Below are positions 32,277 through 42,890 of a stretch of DNA of 45,135 nt, in pieces. A program made the translations under genes and the position numbers. The notes beneath the pieces are model-generated. The model was given only the letters and a program-made list of their open reading frames with translations, had not been told where the DNA came from and did no database searches. Position 1 is the stretch's first letter. Every line of letters starts with the position of its first letter. This stretch comes from Plakobranchus ocellatus. Its lineage: Eukaryota; Mollusca; Gastropoda; Plakobranchidae. Location: positions 1,165,624 to 1,210,758 of the forward strand of contig BLXT01001947.1 of assembly GCA_019648995.1 (NCBI GenBank). Reading direction: 5' to 3'.

Positions 32277-32350
32277 TTAAAATGCAATGCCGGTCGTGGT
32301 CTCTTTGGCTGCTGTTTGCAGGGGGATCGAAATTTAACTCGTCTTCATTT
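31780..32350 (-). promoter_or_regulatory. Possible TPK1 promoter/5' region
   Basis: Around the proposed first exon the sequence is somewhat richer in CpG (accggc, gaccgtcgc, cggtcgtggt near 32291). On the minus strand, 32277-32350 would be 5' UTR or promoter. No TATA box or start-site motif is convincing. Confidence 0.3.
32231..32276 (-). CDS. TPK1: TPK1 exon 1, probable start
   Basis: ATG at 32276-32274 opens [15 protein letters not shown] and a final G before the donor GT (ACTG|gtaata). Phase 1 is exactly what exon 2 needs, and the total of 242 residues equals the usual length. An in-frame TAA stands directly upstream of the ATG. The start context is weak (T at -3). The N-terminus is poorly conserved in this family, so the choice rests on phase, length and the CpG-containing surroundings. 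Confidence 0.6.
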
Positions 32351-32653
32351 CTACCCTAATACTAGATCTATAGGTTTTCTGAATACACTGTAATCGCTAG
32401 GCATATTTTAATCTTTCAAAGAACTGACCATGATTACTTTAGGTCTAATTTGTGTGTTTGTGTTTGTGTGTGTGCAAGAGATTAAATTACTAACGAAGTG
32501 ATGACGCCTTTCAGAAGCAGGCACAGCTTTGAGTCATTCACGTCTGCAGTTGGGATTTTTTTTTCTTTTGAAGAGGCATGTCTTTACTTATGAAATTTTA
32601 AATACTGAGAAAGTTGCCTTGGCAGTAGACCATATATACTAGAGACCACAAGC

Positions 32654-32932
32654 GGTAATCCTTACCATCTGCGGCCCCAACGAAACCGATAATACTTACG
32701 AATTGAAGCGAGTTGATCTAGAAATCAGACTCAATTCGATAGGCCCTAAAAAATCTAAATAGATCTAGATCTAGATCTAGTATTAAATGAAACAATTACT
32801 TGAAGTCTCTCACGTTTTATTTCTAAATCAGACCTTATCAACCAAACAACTTCATTTCGTGAGAACTATCGGTAGGCCTAGGCCCTAAACCAAACCCGCT
32901 GTTAGCAGAAACTGCAGATGATGAGGATTACC
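32654..32932. mobile_element. Diverged second copy of the 248-bp MITE family
   Basis: It begins GGTAATCCTTACCATCTGCGG and ends with a decayed complement (ctgcagatgatgaggattacc). It shares gataata-ttacgaa and TAGATC runs with the copy at 31222-31469. Its target duplication is unclear (ccacaagc versus acacagcc). It lies about 380 bp upstream of the TPK1 start. Confidence 0.7.
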
Positions 32933-33735
32933 ACACAGCCAGGGCCTGTCTTTATATATTGTGATAATTTGTAGTGATGTAAAAAAAAAAAATGTGAGCA
33001 ATGGGGAGTATTGGCATTTTATAACCTTTTATTACTAGGCAGTCCAAACCTTTGACGTGTGAACCTCATTTTGCCACCTCGCACCCATGAAAAGAACAGC
33101 CAAACAATACCAATATAAACAATTTTATACATTTAATAATTTAGGTATTAATTCAGTTCCCCAGTCAGACTTGCATAATCAATGCTTGGACAACGGTTGA
33201 ATTATTTTGTTTTAACTTTGTTTGATATTATAAGCCCTAAAACTCCCCAACCACTGAACCAGTTCCAAAAGTTTGATGTTGCTCATTGCTGGTAAGGTAA
33301 ATGATTGACAATTTTTATCACAAATTTGTGTCCATTCCAAAGCTTCAATGTCAAACCAGAGAGCATGCCAGTGTACCAAAGGTAAAACCATGCACCACAT
33401 TATGAGAAATAAAGAAATATTAGGACTCATGGCCAGCAGCCAAAGCAGATTTTAATGTGTCTAGCAAGTATCCTCACAAGGCTCTGAGATCAGGCATATG
33501 CTTACTTAAAAATCAAAATCACATATAAAAAAAAAAAAATTAAAACCTATGACGTGGATTGACAAAAAAGCTAAGAAAAGAAAAGAAAAAATAAATGTAT
33601 CAGTAAAAACCAGCTAAAGGGGCAGATCATAAACATTATATTTTGAAAACTAGAAATGAATGCAAAAAATGTATATATTAAAAAAGAAAACTTGATAAAG
33701 AGGCATTGCTAATGCAGGAAAATCTGTAAATATGT
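32933..33735. other. Intergenic, no gene seen
   Basis: AT-rich sequence between the MITE and the LINE relic. Short open frames on the minus strand (33212-33430) show no recognisable motif. Its right part could be unrecognisable upstream LINE sequence. Confidence 0.4.
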
Positions 33736-33739
33736 CCAA

Positions 33740-35145
33740 GCTCAAGTAAAAGCAAATGTGCGCATTATCATATTGGTTGATATTGTTTATATTTTAACTT
33801 TATGAAAGCATTTGATTCTTTCCCCAATAAACAACTTCTGGTGAACTCCATTCTTACAGTTTTATAGAAAAATTTTATACAGGGCCATTCACAAAGGGCT
33901 GGTATGTATGGGTAACTTTTTTTGTCAAGTAAATCAATAATACTTAGTGGTATTCCACAACAAGATAGCAAGTCTTGTGGGTCACATTTTATTCATAACA
34001 GTATTTTGTTAAAGGCCTGACATGTAAAACTGGGATGTAAAGTTTGCAGATGATACAAATAAAAATTACATATTCAGAAAGATTCAATGATGTTACAGGA
34101 GAAGTGAGCTTTATAAAGTCTGATGTTTTAATGCATGATCAGAATAATATTGGCGAACAGAACACTTGTTATGAGTCCAAAATCGCGATTGCAATAAAAC
34201 CTACAATCCACAAATATGAAAAGAAGAAAAACATGTAGTGGAGTGACATTTGATAGCAGTATGACTTTTATAGCCTCACAGCAAGAGAGTAATTAATAAG
34301 GCAAGCGAAACAATCTTTTATGAGGAGAGCTTTTATCTTCAAAGAGAGATCTACCTTTAAAAAAAAATATGATGTATAGACTTTTGTTACACTTCATTTA
34401 TTGGTACATGGTATCCTGTGGTGTACTCTATATGGAATTATTATTCAATACTAATAGAAAATTTCAAAGAAGAGTAATGAAATGTTAGAAAAGAGCCAAA
34501 ATATGGCATATGGTGAAAAATATATTTAGTAATTTAGTTTGCTTTCTTTGAACTTGAAGGGAAGCAGGATAAAGGAAGATTATATTAACTCTTTAACCAG
34601 TCAGAAACGCTCAGAGCATTTCTCAAACCAACGGCCTATTCAGTCAAAAACGTTCTCACCGATCATGACCACTGTTTACCACTTTTTGCACTCACACAAT
34701 AACACAGTATTACGAGAAAAAGTTACATAATTTTGCTTTCACGGTTTACAATGTTCTTTTCCCTTTCATTTGGTGTATTGGACAATAAGCTGAAACAAAA
34801 ATTGAGTGATTGATGGGCATTTTAAAAATACACCCTGTAATCTTTTTGTTGATAAGGGAGAAAACCCCCCAAAAAAGTGAGTTAAAAAAATAACTGGTTA
34901 AAGAGTTAAAGCATAATTTTATCATCAACAAAATTGACAACATTGACTCAAACAAAGGCCTTGCTGTTTGCAAATAAAACTTAATCAAAAATTCAGACAC
35001 TGAATTATTTGCTCAGGCATTCTGTACTCACAAAAGAAAATCACTTTCCAGTTTGTATTGCCAAGTTGTATAAAGTTCCTCCTGCTGTTAAGTTCAAAGT
35101 CAATATATAACTTTAAAAAGTCTCTGGACAATGTGATCTTTTTTT
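33740..35145 (+). pseudogene. Decayed LINE reverse transcriptase (Jockey/CR1-like), split by a MITE
   Basis: Degenerate but ordered RT motifs run along the plus strand. NFMKAFDSFPNKQLLVN (about 33796) corresponds to DFSKAFDxVPHxxLL. SIILSGIPQQDS (about 33935) stands for SGVPQGS. VKFADDTNK (34037-34063) is the catalytic FADD box. GVTFDSSMTF (about 34238), WYMVSCGVLY (about 34400) and SLLSLNLKGSRIKEDYI (34537-34587) follow, then PPAVKFKVN (about 35086) from the C-terminal tail. Stops and frameshifts are frequent. The order and spacing of motifs carry the call; no single motif does. A TTAA-flanked MITE interrupts it at 34589-34905. Confidence 0.8.
34589..34905. mobile_element. 317-bp TTAA-flanked MITE nested in the LINE relic
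   Basis: TTAA stands at 34585-34588 and 34906-34909. The ends are perfect inverted repeats CTCTTTAACCAGT (13 bp). There is no coding capacity. TTAA duplication and the CTCTTTAACC end suggest mobilisation by a piggyBac-type transposase, but the ends differ from those of the element at 16425-19067. Confidence 0.8.
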
Positions 35146-38100
35146 CAGTGGCATAGAAAATGCTCTGAATCGTAGTAAACTGGAATTGAACATTTCACTT
35201 CATTTAAAGTTTGCCTTTTTTATCATTCCCATGCTTCAATATTTTTTTCTTTAGGCTAAATAAGAACATTTTAAATGCTAAAAATAAATGAGTCAAAATC
35301 AACATTTATATTACATGAATGTATGTCCAAATTAGACATCTAATGTATTGTAAATCTAGACTCCTACCTAAAAGTCCTAACTTTTAACCAAATCTAGTAT
35401 ACAAACAACTTTAAAAAAAAATCTCTTGAAAATAAATGCCTAAAAGGAGCAGGTTTCCATCAAAATAATCAAGGTTACAACAATGCTAATCATATGGCAA
35501 ACTGATGAAATCTAAGAAATATGTACTTCTCCTAGATAAAAGTTATACAAAGAAAAAGGTGGTAACACAAAATAAAATACTATTGAGGTGGCATGGATGG
35601 TTTGAATACCACATTAAATGAGAAGGTAATATTTTCAGAGTGAATACAAAGTGTTTTTAAAGTTGGTATTCAATGTTTGAGCAATTTTAAAACTGGATCT
35701 GGCATTGTTTTTTTTTTTGCTTCGGATGAAAAATATGTTATACTCTGGACTGCTGGCAATTGATGTCCTTTAGGGTATGGCTTATGTTTTATTGTTCATA
35801 TAAAGCAGGATAACCCAAAGTGTTCCAGAAGTTGAATTGCACTCAAAAGAAAATTGACTGAAGCAAGTTTTGATATTTTTGTGTTGTACTGTATAAACTA
35901 TAATCGAAGCATTGTCCATCTCCCTCCTTTACCAGATCTGCCTGTGTCTTAAAATGGATTTGATGACACTGTAGTAAGCCTGAGGCAACTGCATAGACAT
36001 TTATGCTGAAGAAACTTACAGAGAAGTATCTTGGATGAGGAGACTCAAAGTCTTGTTGGCGGCTCTCACTCTTGTGAAGTAGGTGTTATCAGTATCACAT
36101 AGCAAGAGGCATCCGTTTTTTATACCTCTAGTTTTCATGAAAAAATTTTTACATCTACAAACTGGAACATTGTGTACCAAAAACACTGAGTGTTCTCAAT
36201 TGATGCACCATGGAAACTCTGCGAAGTTGAAACAAAGGTTATAGGCCTACCAGAGAATTTTGGTGTTAAATGTTTTAAGATTAAAGAACAATTTAAACTC
36301 TGCTGAGCACCTGTTTCTACCATAAAATACACCCCCCCCCCCCCTTAATTTTCTTAACCCATTTATCTGCAAATATGTCCTAAAAATTGTAGTTTCCTCA
36401 ATCCTATGATTTTAATTAATGATCATTCAACTTTAGCTTCTTTCAATTTTAATTCATTGAATTTTATTTTCTTCTGTTCTGATATCCTTATCATCTGATC
36501 AACAACATGTCTACTATTTTGAAACTTGAAATACATTTTGCATAAAATGCAGTACACATGAGTTTGCTTCATTGAAAGAAAAGGCCACTTGGGAATAACT
36601 TTATCTGTATATTGAAGAGAAAACTGCTTTTGGGACCTCTACAAAACAAAAGTGAAAAGAACAAAATACATAAAAAAATAGTTTCTGGTTACGTCCATGG
36701 CAGTTAAACCACACCTGGATTAAATTGACTCTTTAGCTGTATGACAGATATTTTTGCTATGCAATAAGAATAATGAGTACCTGCTCTCTCTCACCCTATT
36801 CATAATGAGGGATGGGCTTGGGAAGAGGACATGTAAGATGGTTAGCTTCATCCCTCAAAATTATTCAGGATTGGCAGGATAAGCCCCCCTCCACCCCCCA
36901 CCTTGCTGTAGGCCTAGATCTGCATCTGTAATCAATCACTTTATGTGCTCTGTTGGTGAATGTAAATTCCCTTGGTGATTTGGAAAGAGAGATCAACAAT
37001 GAAATGGAAAAAAAAAGAACAAAACAAAATCAAATAACTCAGGATCCTGTTTCCTATCATACATGGTTCACAGTCAAGGGAAACTATTCTTTTTTTTTTT
37101 CTTTTTTTTTTGCAATGTAATCCTATACTATTATGGAAAACAGCTGATCATTTTTTTTACTACTAGTTTATAAAGACATGCATCTTCTAAACAGGCATTA
37201 TGCAAGCCTCTCAAGAACCTTGTGTAACTGCATACTATTGTTTCAGTGTTTGACTTGTTATCTATCATGACAATATAGTCAATTGGATTTGCTGTGATGA
37301 AATCAATTCAAATTGTGTGGATACAAATTATCTGGACTTCACTATTTTATCAGCTCACTTTAAAGTAACTCGGCCTGAGCCCGGTAGGCATTTATAAATC
37401 TAGAATTAATCCTGCCAAAGGAAGACAAAGGACACACATGCACTAAAAAGTCTAAAGAATTGAAAAAGAGATTGAGTATATGACTATTGATTTGAATCTC
37501 CATGTCTCAAGACCAGTCAGAGTGATCTGGGAGTCGCATTTTGAAGGTTTCTAGTCTCTGGAAGTGTCAAAAATTAACTCCTATCTACAACTACAAGCTT
37601 TGCATTGGTAAAAACTGGGTTGGGCTATGGCAAGATATGTTTTTTAACTCTTTGTCAAATGCACTTAAAGAGGGCGGGAGGGATGAAATATCCTTTTTTT
37701 TTTATTTTATTAAGTTTTAAGTGAAACATCCACCTCATTTGGACTGGGGGGGTCTCATGATTTTTACGTTTCAATAAAATCTGCAACAAACATTATCTTT
37801 AACGATTTGTTATGTTATTTAAAAAAATGGGAGTGCTTATAAGTTTATTGTCTAAACAGTGTGCCATATCCAAGAAGTGATTCAATATTATGTAAACTAA
37901 CATAGTTTTTACACCGTTGCTGCTTTTACACAAAAAATTGTCCATCTACAAAGAAACATAAGTAAAACCAAGCCAAGATTTATTTGTTTCTCTTTTAAAA
38001 ATTAGAACTTTCAACAATAATGTTAAATAAAAGTTTAGTGAAATGTAATGTCTTACAATAGATGAAGCATAAATTCAAATCTTTCATAATTCTTTGGTGA

Positions 38101-38379
38101 GTATTTTTTGATGCATAATGTTTCATTTGCAGTAACAGTCTAACACTGCACAGAAATTTACATGTCTAGAAAACAATACACATCAATTTACTTTTGTAAC
38201 TGTTCACCTCACATTCTTCTTATCTCTGCAAGTGCTTACATCTCAAATTTCAATATTTATGCATATTTTAGGGAGTTTTGAGTACATTTAATCTTTAAAA
38301 AAATGTTTTGTTCAAATGTGCTGAATACAAAACCTTTGCTGAATCCTCTTTGATAGTGATTGCACCACCCTCAAGAAAG
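35146..38379. other. Intergenic region, no gene seen
   Basis: I find no coding exon on either strand. It holds a C-run at 36334-36347, several long T-runs (35707, 37090 and others) and otherwise AT-rich unique-looking sequence. It separates the divergent TPK1 and thioesterase genes; any 5' UTR exon of the latter would lie here. Confidence 0.5.
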
Positions 38380-38473
38380 ATGGAGGTGAAACATTTAGAA
38401 TATAAAGACAGCCCTCATCCAATGACAACAGGCAGAGTTTCTGGATTACATTTTGAAAGTTTTGACAAGGACA
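38380..38473 (+). CDS. Thioesterase-like exon 1
   Basis: It encodes MEVKHLEYKDSPHPMTTGRV and SGLHFESFDKD, ending with a single A before the consensus donor ACA|gtgagt. The split codon with exon 2 gives arginine. The frame is open upstream to a TAA at 38296, so a longer N-terminus cannot be excluded, but no other ATG lies in that stretch. Confidence 0.75.
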
Positions 38474-41400
38474 GTGAGTAACTGAGTCTTTTCAGCACAA
38501 CAATTTTGTAGTTTTGTCCCCATTAGAAAACAACAGCAACAATAAAGATTGATCATTTTCCTTAAAAAATATAAAATTTTATTAAAATGATCATTTATGC
38601 AAAAACACTTCATGCTTGATTAAAAATATTGAACATAAATGTTTTTGAAGATTAGAAAAGGAGAAAGGACAGAACAAATTGGCTTCTATAAAGAGTTGAG
38701 ATAGCTGATAATTTGTAATATTATTTTTTTTTTTTAAAGAAAATAATTTGTGTGTGTGTAGTTTTTTTTTGTTGTTTTTTTTTTTAAATGAATTGATTTA
38801 CTAATAAACCATATGGTAGAGTTTGTGTTTAGTAAAAAGGAAGGGTTTTTTTTTTTTCATTTCAAAATGTAATTGCTAAGTACAAATAACAAAGTACTTT
38901 TTCCTCATCAGGAAATCCCAAAATGACAAGTATTATGAATTTAACGAATCGGGCAAGAGTGTCCATCTCTCATACACCCCTACCTGCTAGTGGAAAGAAT
39001 GCGAATGGACACCAGGAGGCCCAAATGTTTTTAGATGGGCCAAGACTCACAAATGAATTTTATGTTTTTGCATCATGTTCAGAATTTGTCATGTCTCGAG
39101 CTTTGTATGAGACGACAGTCCCTAAAGGATTATTAGACATTAAATTCGTCCTCGGCCATGTAGGAAACTGCACTGTCTCATTGGTGACTGAATTCTATGC
39201 CTGTGTTGAGATAGGAAGTCCCCACAGATCTTTTAGAGCTGCACCTTTATGGACAAACACACATCAGTTTGTCACAGTGGATAAAAACACAAGGAAACCA
39301 GCACAGTTGCATGATTGGTTCCAAGACAAGTATAAAGGCAAGGGAGCTATGGAACGAGGACTTACTGTCAAGCCCTTTGATAGACCAGCTGTTACATACG
39401 CCCATCCTACTGTAGTATGTTGAATTTCGATACAATCAGGTTTTGCCTCATGTTTTCTGATTTCAGATCTAAAGTATTCTTGGTTTAAGGTATCTTACAT
39501 CTTAATTAAATTCTTAGGCATGACATCAATAAAAGTTCTTTTTCAAAAATTAGAAGAGGAAAAAGGACAGAACAAATTGGCTTCTGTATAGAGTAGAGGT
39601 AGCTGATAATTTGTAATAATTTAAGAAAATAATTTGTGTGTGTGTTTTTATTTTTTCATTCATTACATCGGTGATCCAGCAGTCATTAGGCCTTAGTCCT
39701 TTGACACATTTCCATTTATAGGCCTACTGTAGCCGCTTGACATATGTGTAGAGGGGTTAGGTTTGGTCTGATGGTAAGAAGTCTTGTTCTCAGGTCCCTG
39801 AGGGATGGGCAACAGGTTTATCTCGTTAGGGACAGAGTAGGCAAGCATATAGAAACCTGTTGTGTTGGTATCCTTTCAGATATGTGCATTTAAAAGGATA
39901 TGATGAGAGACTTGACAAAAGATTGCACTTTGTATACCTCTTTGGAGATAATTAAATATATTATTTGGGTTTGGGGTAGTCATGTTCGCAAAGAAAGATC
40001 TTCCTGTTTTTCCCATCTGTTCATCTATTAATATTATTCCTTCTTTCTTGCTTTGATGATCAGTTTTGTACTGTTAGATGCTGGTAGGTTTGGCTGTGTG
40101 ACCACGTTGTCAGCTTTTTGATTTCTTAGGATGGAAATGGTCTGGTATCCACTGTAGTGTAAATTGACGGTCTGGGCACTGACAAATGCAGCAATTGTTT
40201 TCATTTTACTTTTGATGGTGAAAATTTTTTAGTTTTTGATTTTTGATAAATTCTAGTGCTGACTTGCAGTCTGGAGAGATCACCTGCATTTGTTTTTTCC
40301 TTATTCGCATGTTGTATGAAGGTATTTGACAGGTGGTGAAGTGATGTCTCTGATGGCCGACTGATTCTGCTCTGTAGTTAGTGTATGTGGTGTACTCTAC
40401 ATGTGTTGTAAAATATGTGCTCTAAATTGTATTACATATTTGGTTCGAATGCCCTGAGGCCTAAGCAGATTTAAACAAATTGTGAATAAAAGATAAAGAG
40501 AGTAAAACCTTTTTTTCCTAAACCTAATCTATTGCAACAGAACTTGGCCTGCTCCAACTCATCAATTAGTGAATGGCTTTGTGGCTTACCACAATTTGCG
40601 GTGGAAGTTGTGGAATTATAAATTTATCATGAACTTTTTTTTCCGATTCGCTTTAGTAAAACCAATACAAAAAGGAGACTTTAAAAGATGGTGATTAGTT
40701 CTGATTAGCTCTAATGTCAATTGTAAGTGTTCTGAGATGATGGGTTTTTGGATAGTGAACCCTCCCTAAGATCTGCAGGAGTCCCTATGTCATGGGTTCA
40801 AGCCCTGCCTCTGACAAAGAGCCTTAAAGCCTGAGATCACCTTCTGCAGAAAGACTATATATCTGAGAGAAAGGAATTGATAACTATTCAACATTAAAAT
40901 CTAATCTTTTACTCCTTTAGTTTTGCACTCAGCACAGGTTTAATTTTGCTTTCCATCTATCAATAGTATCATCTCTTGGCTGAATTGATGCCAAGAATTC
41001 ACCTTAATCAAAGTTACATAAACCACTCTCTATCTTTTACATTTTTCTAAATCTTGCTTTCTCCCTTTTTCTCTCTCTCACCTGACTAGGTGCAATGGAC
41101 AGACACTGACCACTACAATCATACTAGCTGGTCATCATATGTACGCTGGGCCACCGATGCTCTACATGCAGCTTTGCTCCTTCAGAACAAGAGCTACTCT
41201 CCGCACAAGCCAAATGCTGCCATGTCCAAATCTTCCCAGTCAGATACTGTGAATGTCGCACTGTGTGGCATCTCCAAGGAGATTGTGGTTCGTGGTCTGC
41301 GCAAGATGCAGGTGATCTACTTGAGAGAATGCCTGGAAGGAGAGCATCTTGAGACTCACGTGTGGCAGGAAGAGGGTGCAGAGAAAGAGCTGGTGTGGTT

Positions 41401-41506
41401 CTCCGTTGTGAAGGATGGAGAAGATCGGTGTCAGATTAAAATGTGGTTTTTTAGAGATAAAGCCGAGTCTGTGTCGGAGGAGGAAGAAGAGGAATTTCCT
41501 GTTTAA
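38380..41506 (+). CDS. Double-hotdog acyl thioesterase-like protein (3 exons, 337 aa)
   Basis: Exons 38380-38473, 38912-39414 and 41090-41506 join in frame (phases 1 and 0) to 337 residues. The start ATG has a strong context (aagATGG). Residues about 30-190 form a first hotdog-like region (FLDGPRLTNEFYVFASCSEF and GHVGNCTVSLVTEFYACVEI). A second begins with VQWTDTDHYNHTSWSSYVRW (about residue 200), which resembles the WxDxDxNxH motif of the catalytic hotdog in Fat-type acyl-ACP thioesterases; D and H are kept and the Asn position is Tyr. The C-terminus is acidic (EEEEEEFPV). No signal peptide or membrane segment is seen. Such enzymes hydrolyse acyl thioesters; the substrate cannot be told, and it may be a non-catalytic relative. 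Confidence 0.85.
38651..38759 (+). repeat. Direct repeat flanking thioesterase exon 2, left copy
   Basis: It reads attagaaaaggagaaaggac, agaacaaattggcttct, agctgataatttgtaata, aagaaaataatttgtgtgtg, with a long T-run inserted. It matches 39549-39644 closely. Confidence 0.9.
38912..39414 (+). CDS. Thioesterase-like exon 2: first hotdog region
   Basis: The acceptor is ttcctcatcag and the donor GTA|gtatgt. It encodes NPKMTSIMNLTNRARVSISH through RPAVTYAHPTV. It is flanked in both introns by a roughly 100-bp direct repeat (38651-38759 and 39549-39644). Confidence 0.88.
39549..39644 (+). repeat. Direct repeat flanking thioesterase exon 2, right copy
   Basis: Same order of text as 38651-38759 (aaaggacagaacaaattggc, agctgataatttgtaataat, aagaaaataatttgtgtgtg) without the T-run, 898 bases downstream in the next intron. 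Confidence 0.9.
40741..40870 (+). repeat. tRNA-derived SINE, copy 2
   Basis: It shares aagatctgcaggagtccct, the box B-like catgggttcaagcc and taaagcctgagatcacctt with the copy at 9740-9900. The box A part is decayed. It lies in the second thioesterase intron, just before exon 3. Confidence 0.7.
41090..41506 (+). CDS. Thioesterase-like exon 3: second hotdog region and stop
   Basis: The acceptor is a long pyrimidine tract ending cctgactag. It encodes VQWTDTDHYNHTSWSSYVRW through MWFFRDKAESVSEEEEEEFP and V, with TAA at 41504-41506. Confidence 0.9.
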   Translation: MQWTDTDHYNHTSWSSYVRWATDALHAALLLQNKSYSPHKPNAAMSKSSQSDTVNVALCGISKEIVVRGLRKMQVIYLRECLEGEHLETHVWQEEGAEKELVWFSVVKDGEDRCQIKMWFFRDKAESVSEEEEEEFPV

Positions 41507-42740
41507 AGTATTTTTAGATTTTCTTATTTGAGCAGGCTCATGAAATGAAGTTGGAGGGAAAAAAAATATGTCAGTTCACGATGATTCTTCAAATTTAACT
41601 TTAAATTAAGATTGTGAAAAAAAATAACGCCATAAAAATTGGAAAATAGTATTTCGACTCTACATGAATATGACCCAAAATTTTAACAAACTCAGAGATT
41701 CTGTTGATCAAGACATTAAAATATGACCCTTATTTTGTTTGTGTGTGTGTGCTTTCTCTAAATAACGTTCATGCAATTAAGAGAATTACAAAGACATCAG
41801 GATGGTTGTGGAGCTCTCTGAAATATAGGCTGTTATAGCATATTCTGCAAGTACATTTTTATGCTTTCAGTTTTAAGGAAAGGTGTAAATTCTAAAAGAT
41901 ATAAAATCGATGTTGTCTAATTCTTTCCAGATCATGAGTTACAAGATAGTTCAATCAGTTCCCCCTTTTCAGTTTTTTAATTGAAATGTATAATTTTCTT
42001 GAAGAATTAAAATAGAGAATGCAATTATACAATTTGTTAACTTTGATAGTGATTTACATAATATGTCACAGTTTACTCCATCCAACTTTAAATGCTAATG
42101 CTGAATTCGTTCAAATTCAAATGAGTCAAATTTTACATTTTCAGAATGCACAGTAAAGAAAAAGAAAATACTTAAAATGCCTTAAGTATATTATTTTATT
42201 TGCTTCACCCTAAACATCAGGGCTCGCCTGAAGACAGCGTTTGAAAGAAAGAAAGAAAGAATCTAACCAAAGTCATAAATGTCCTTACAACTATAGAAGA
42301 GAATTCATTCAATTTTGTATGAAAGATTTTGTTCTAGTTTTTTTTTTTTTTCAGTCTGCACTTTGGATGTAGAGGAAATAATACTGCTTTTTGATATTTT
42401 TTTTCCATTGAAACTAACCTCAACTAGCCAAGACGAATTTTGCACTGCTAAAGAGTTTTGTAGAATCTTTTTCTTCTTCAAACAACCATTTGAATAATGG
42501 TTTATGTAATTGTAAAACTTTATCTGTGAAGAAGGCACCATGTTTTAAAATTTTAACTATAGCTACAAAAGGTAAGTAATCACGTGAGCAGCATTTGCAT
42601 CCATGCACCTACCTCAAAATCTAATATCTAACTTTCAATGATTGCATTTTCAGTCGGACAATCGTTTGCTGCTTTGGTGCAATGTCATAAAATCACGGCA
42701 TCAAGTCATATTCCATTAAATGATTTATATCACTATCTGG
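41507..42740 (+). other. Thioesterase 3' UTR and downstream sequence
   Basis: No further coding exon is seen. It contains a GAAA microsatellite (gaaagaaagaaagaaag, about 42243-42261). A plain AATAAA is at 43179-43184, farther down; no nearer signal stands out. Confidence 0.45.
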
Positions 42741-42744
42741 GTTG

Positions 42745-42890
42745 TTTGTGACATGAACTTAGTGAACCTCCCCTGAGATTTACATGCATCTTTATTTTTT
42801 AGGTTTGAGTTCGAGCCCGCCTCTGGCACTCATGCCTAAAAGACTGAGAACACTTTGGATTTGACTAGCTATATGCACAAAGAAACAAAG
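42745..42890 (+). repeat. tRNA-derived SINE, copy 3 (decayed)
   Basis: It contains cctcccctgagattt, gtttgagttcgagcccgcctctggcac (box B-like gttcgagcc) and gcctaaaagactgagaacac, in the order seen in copies 1 and 2. Confidence 0.6.
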
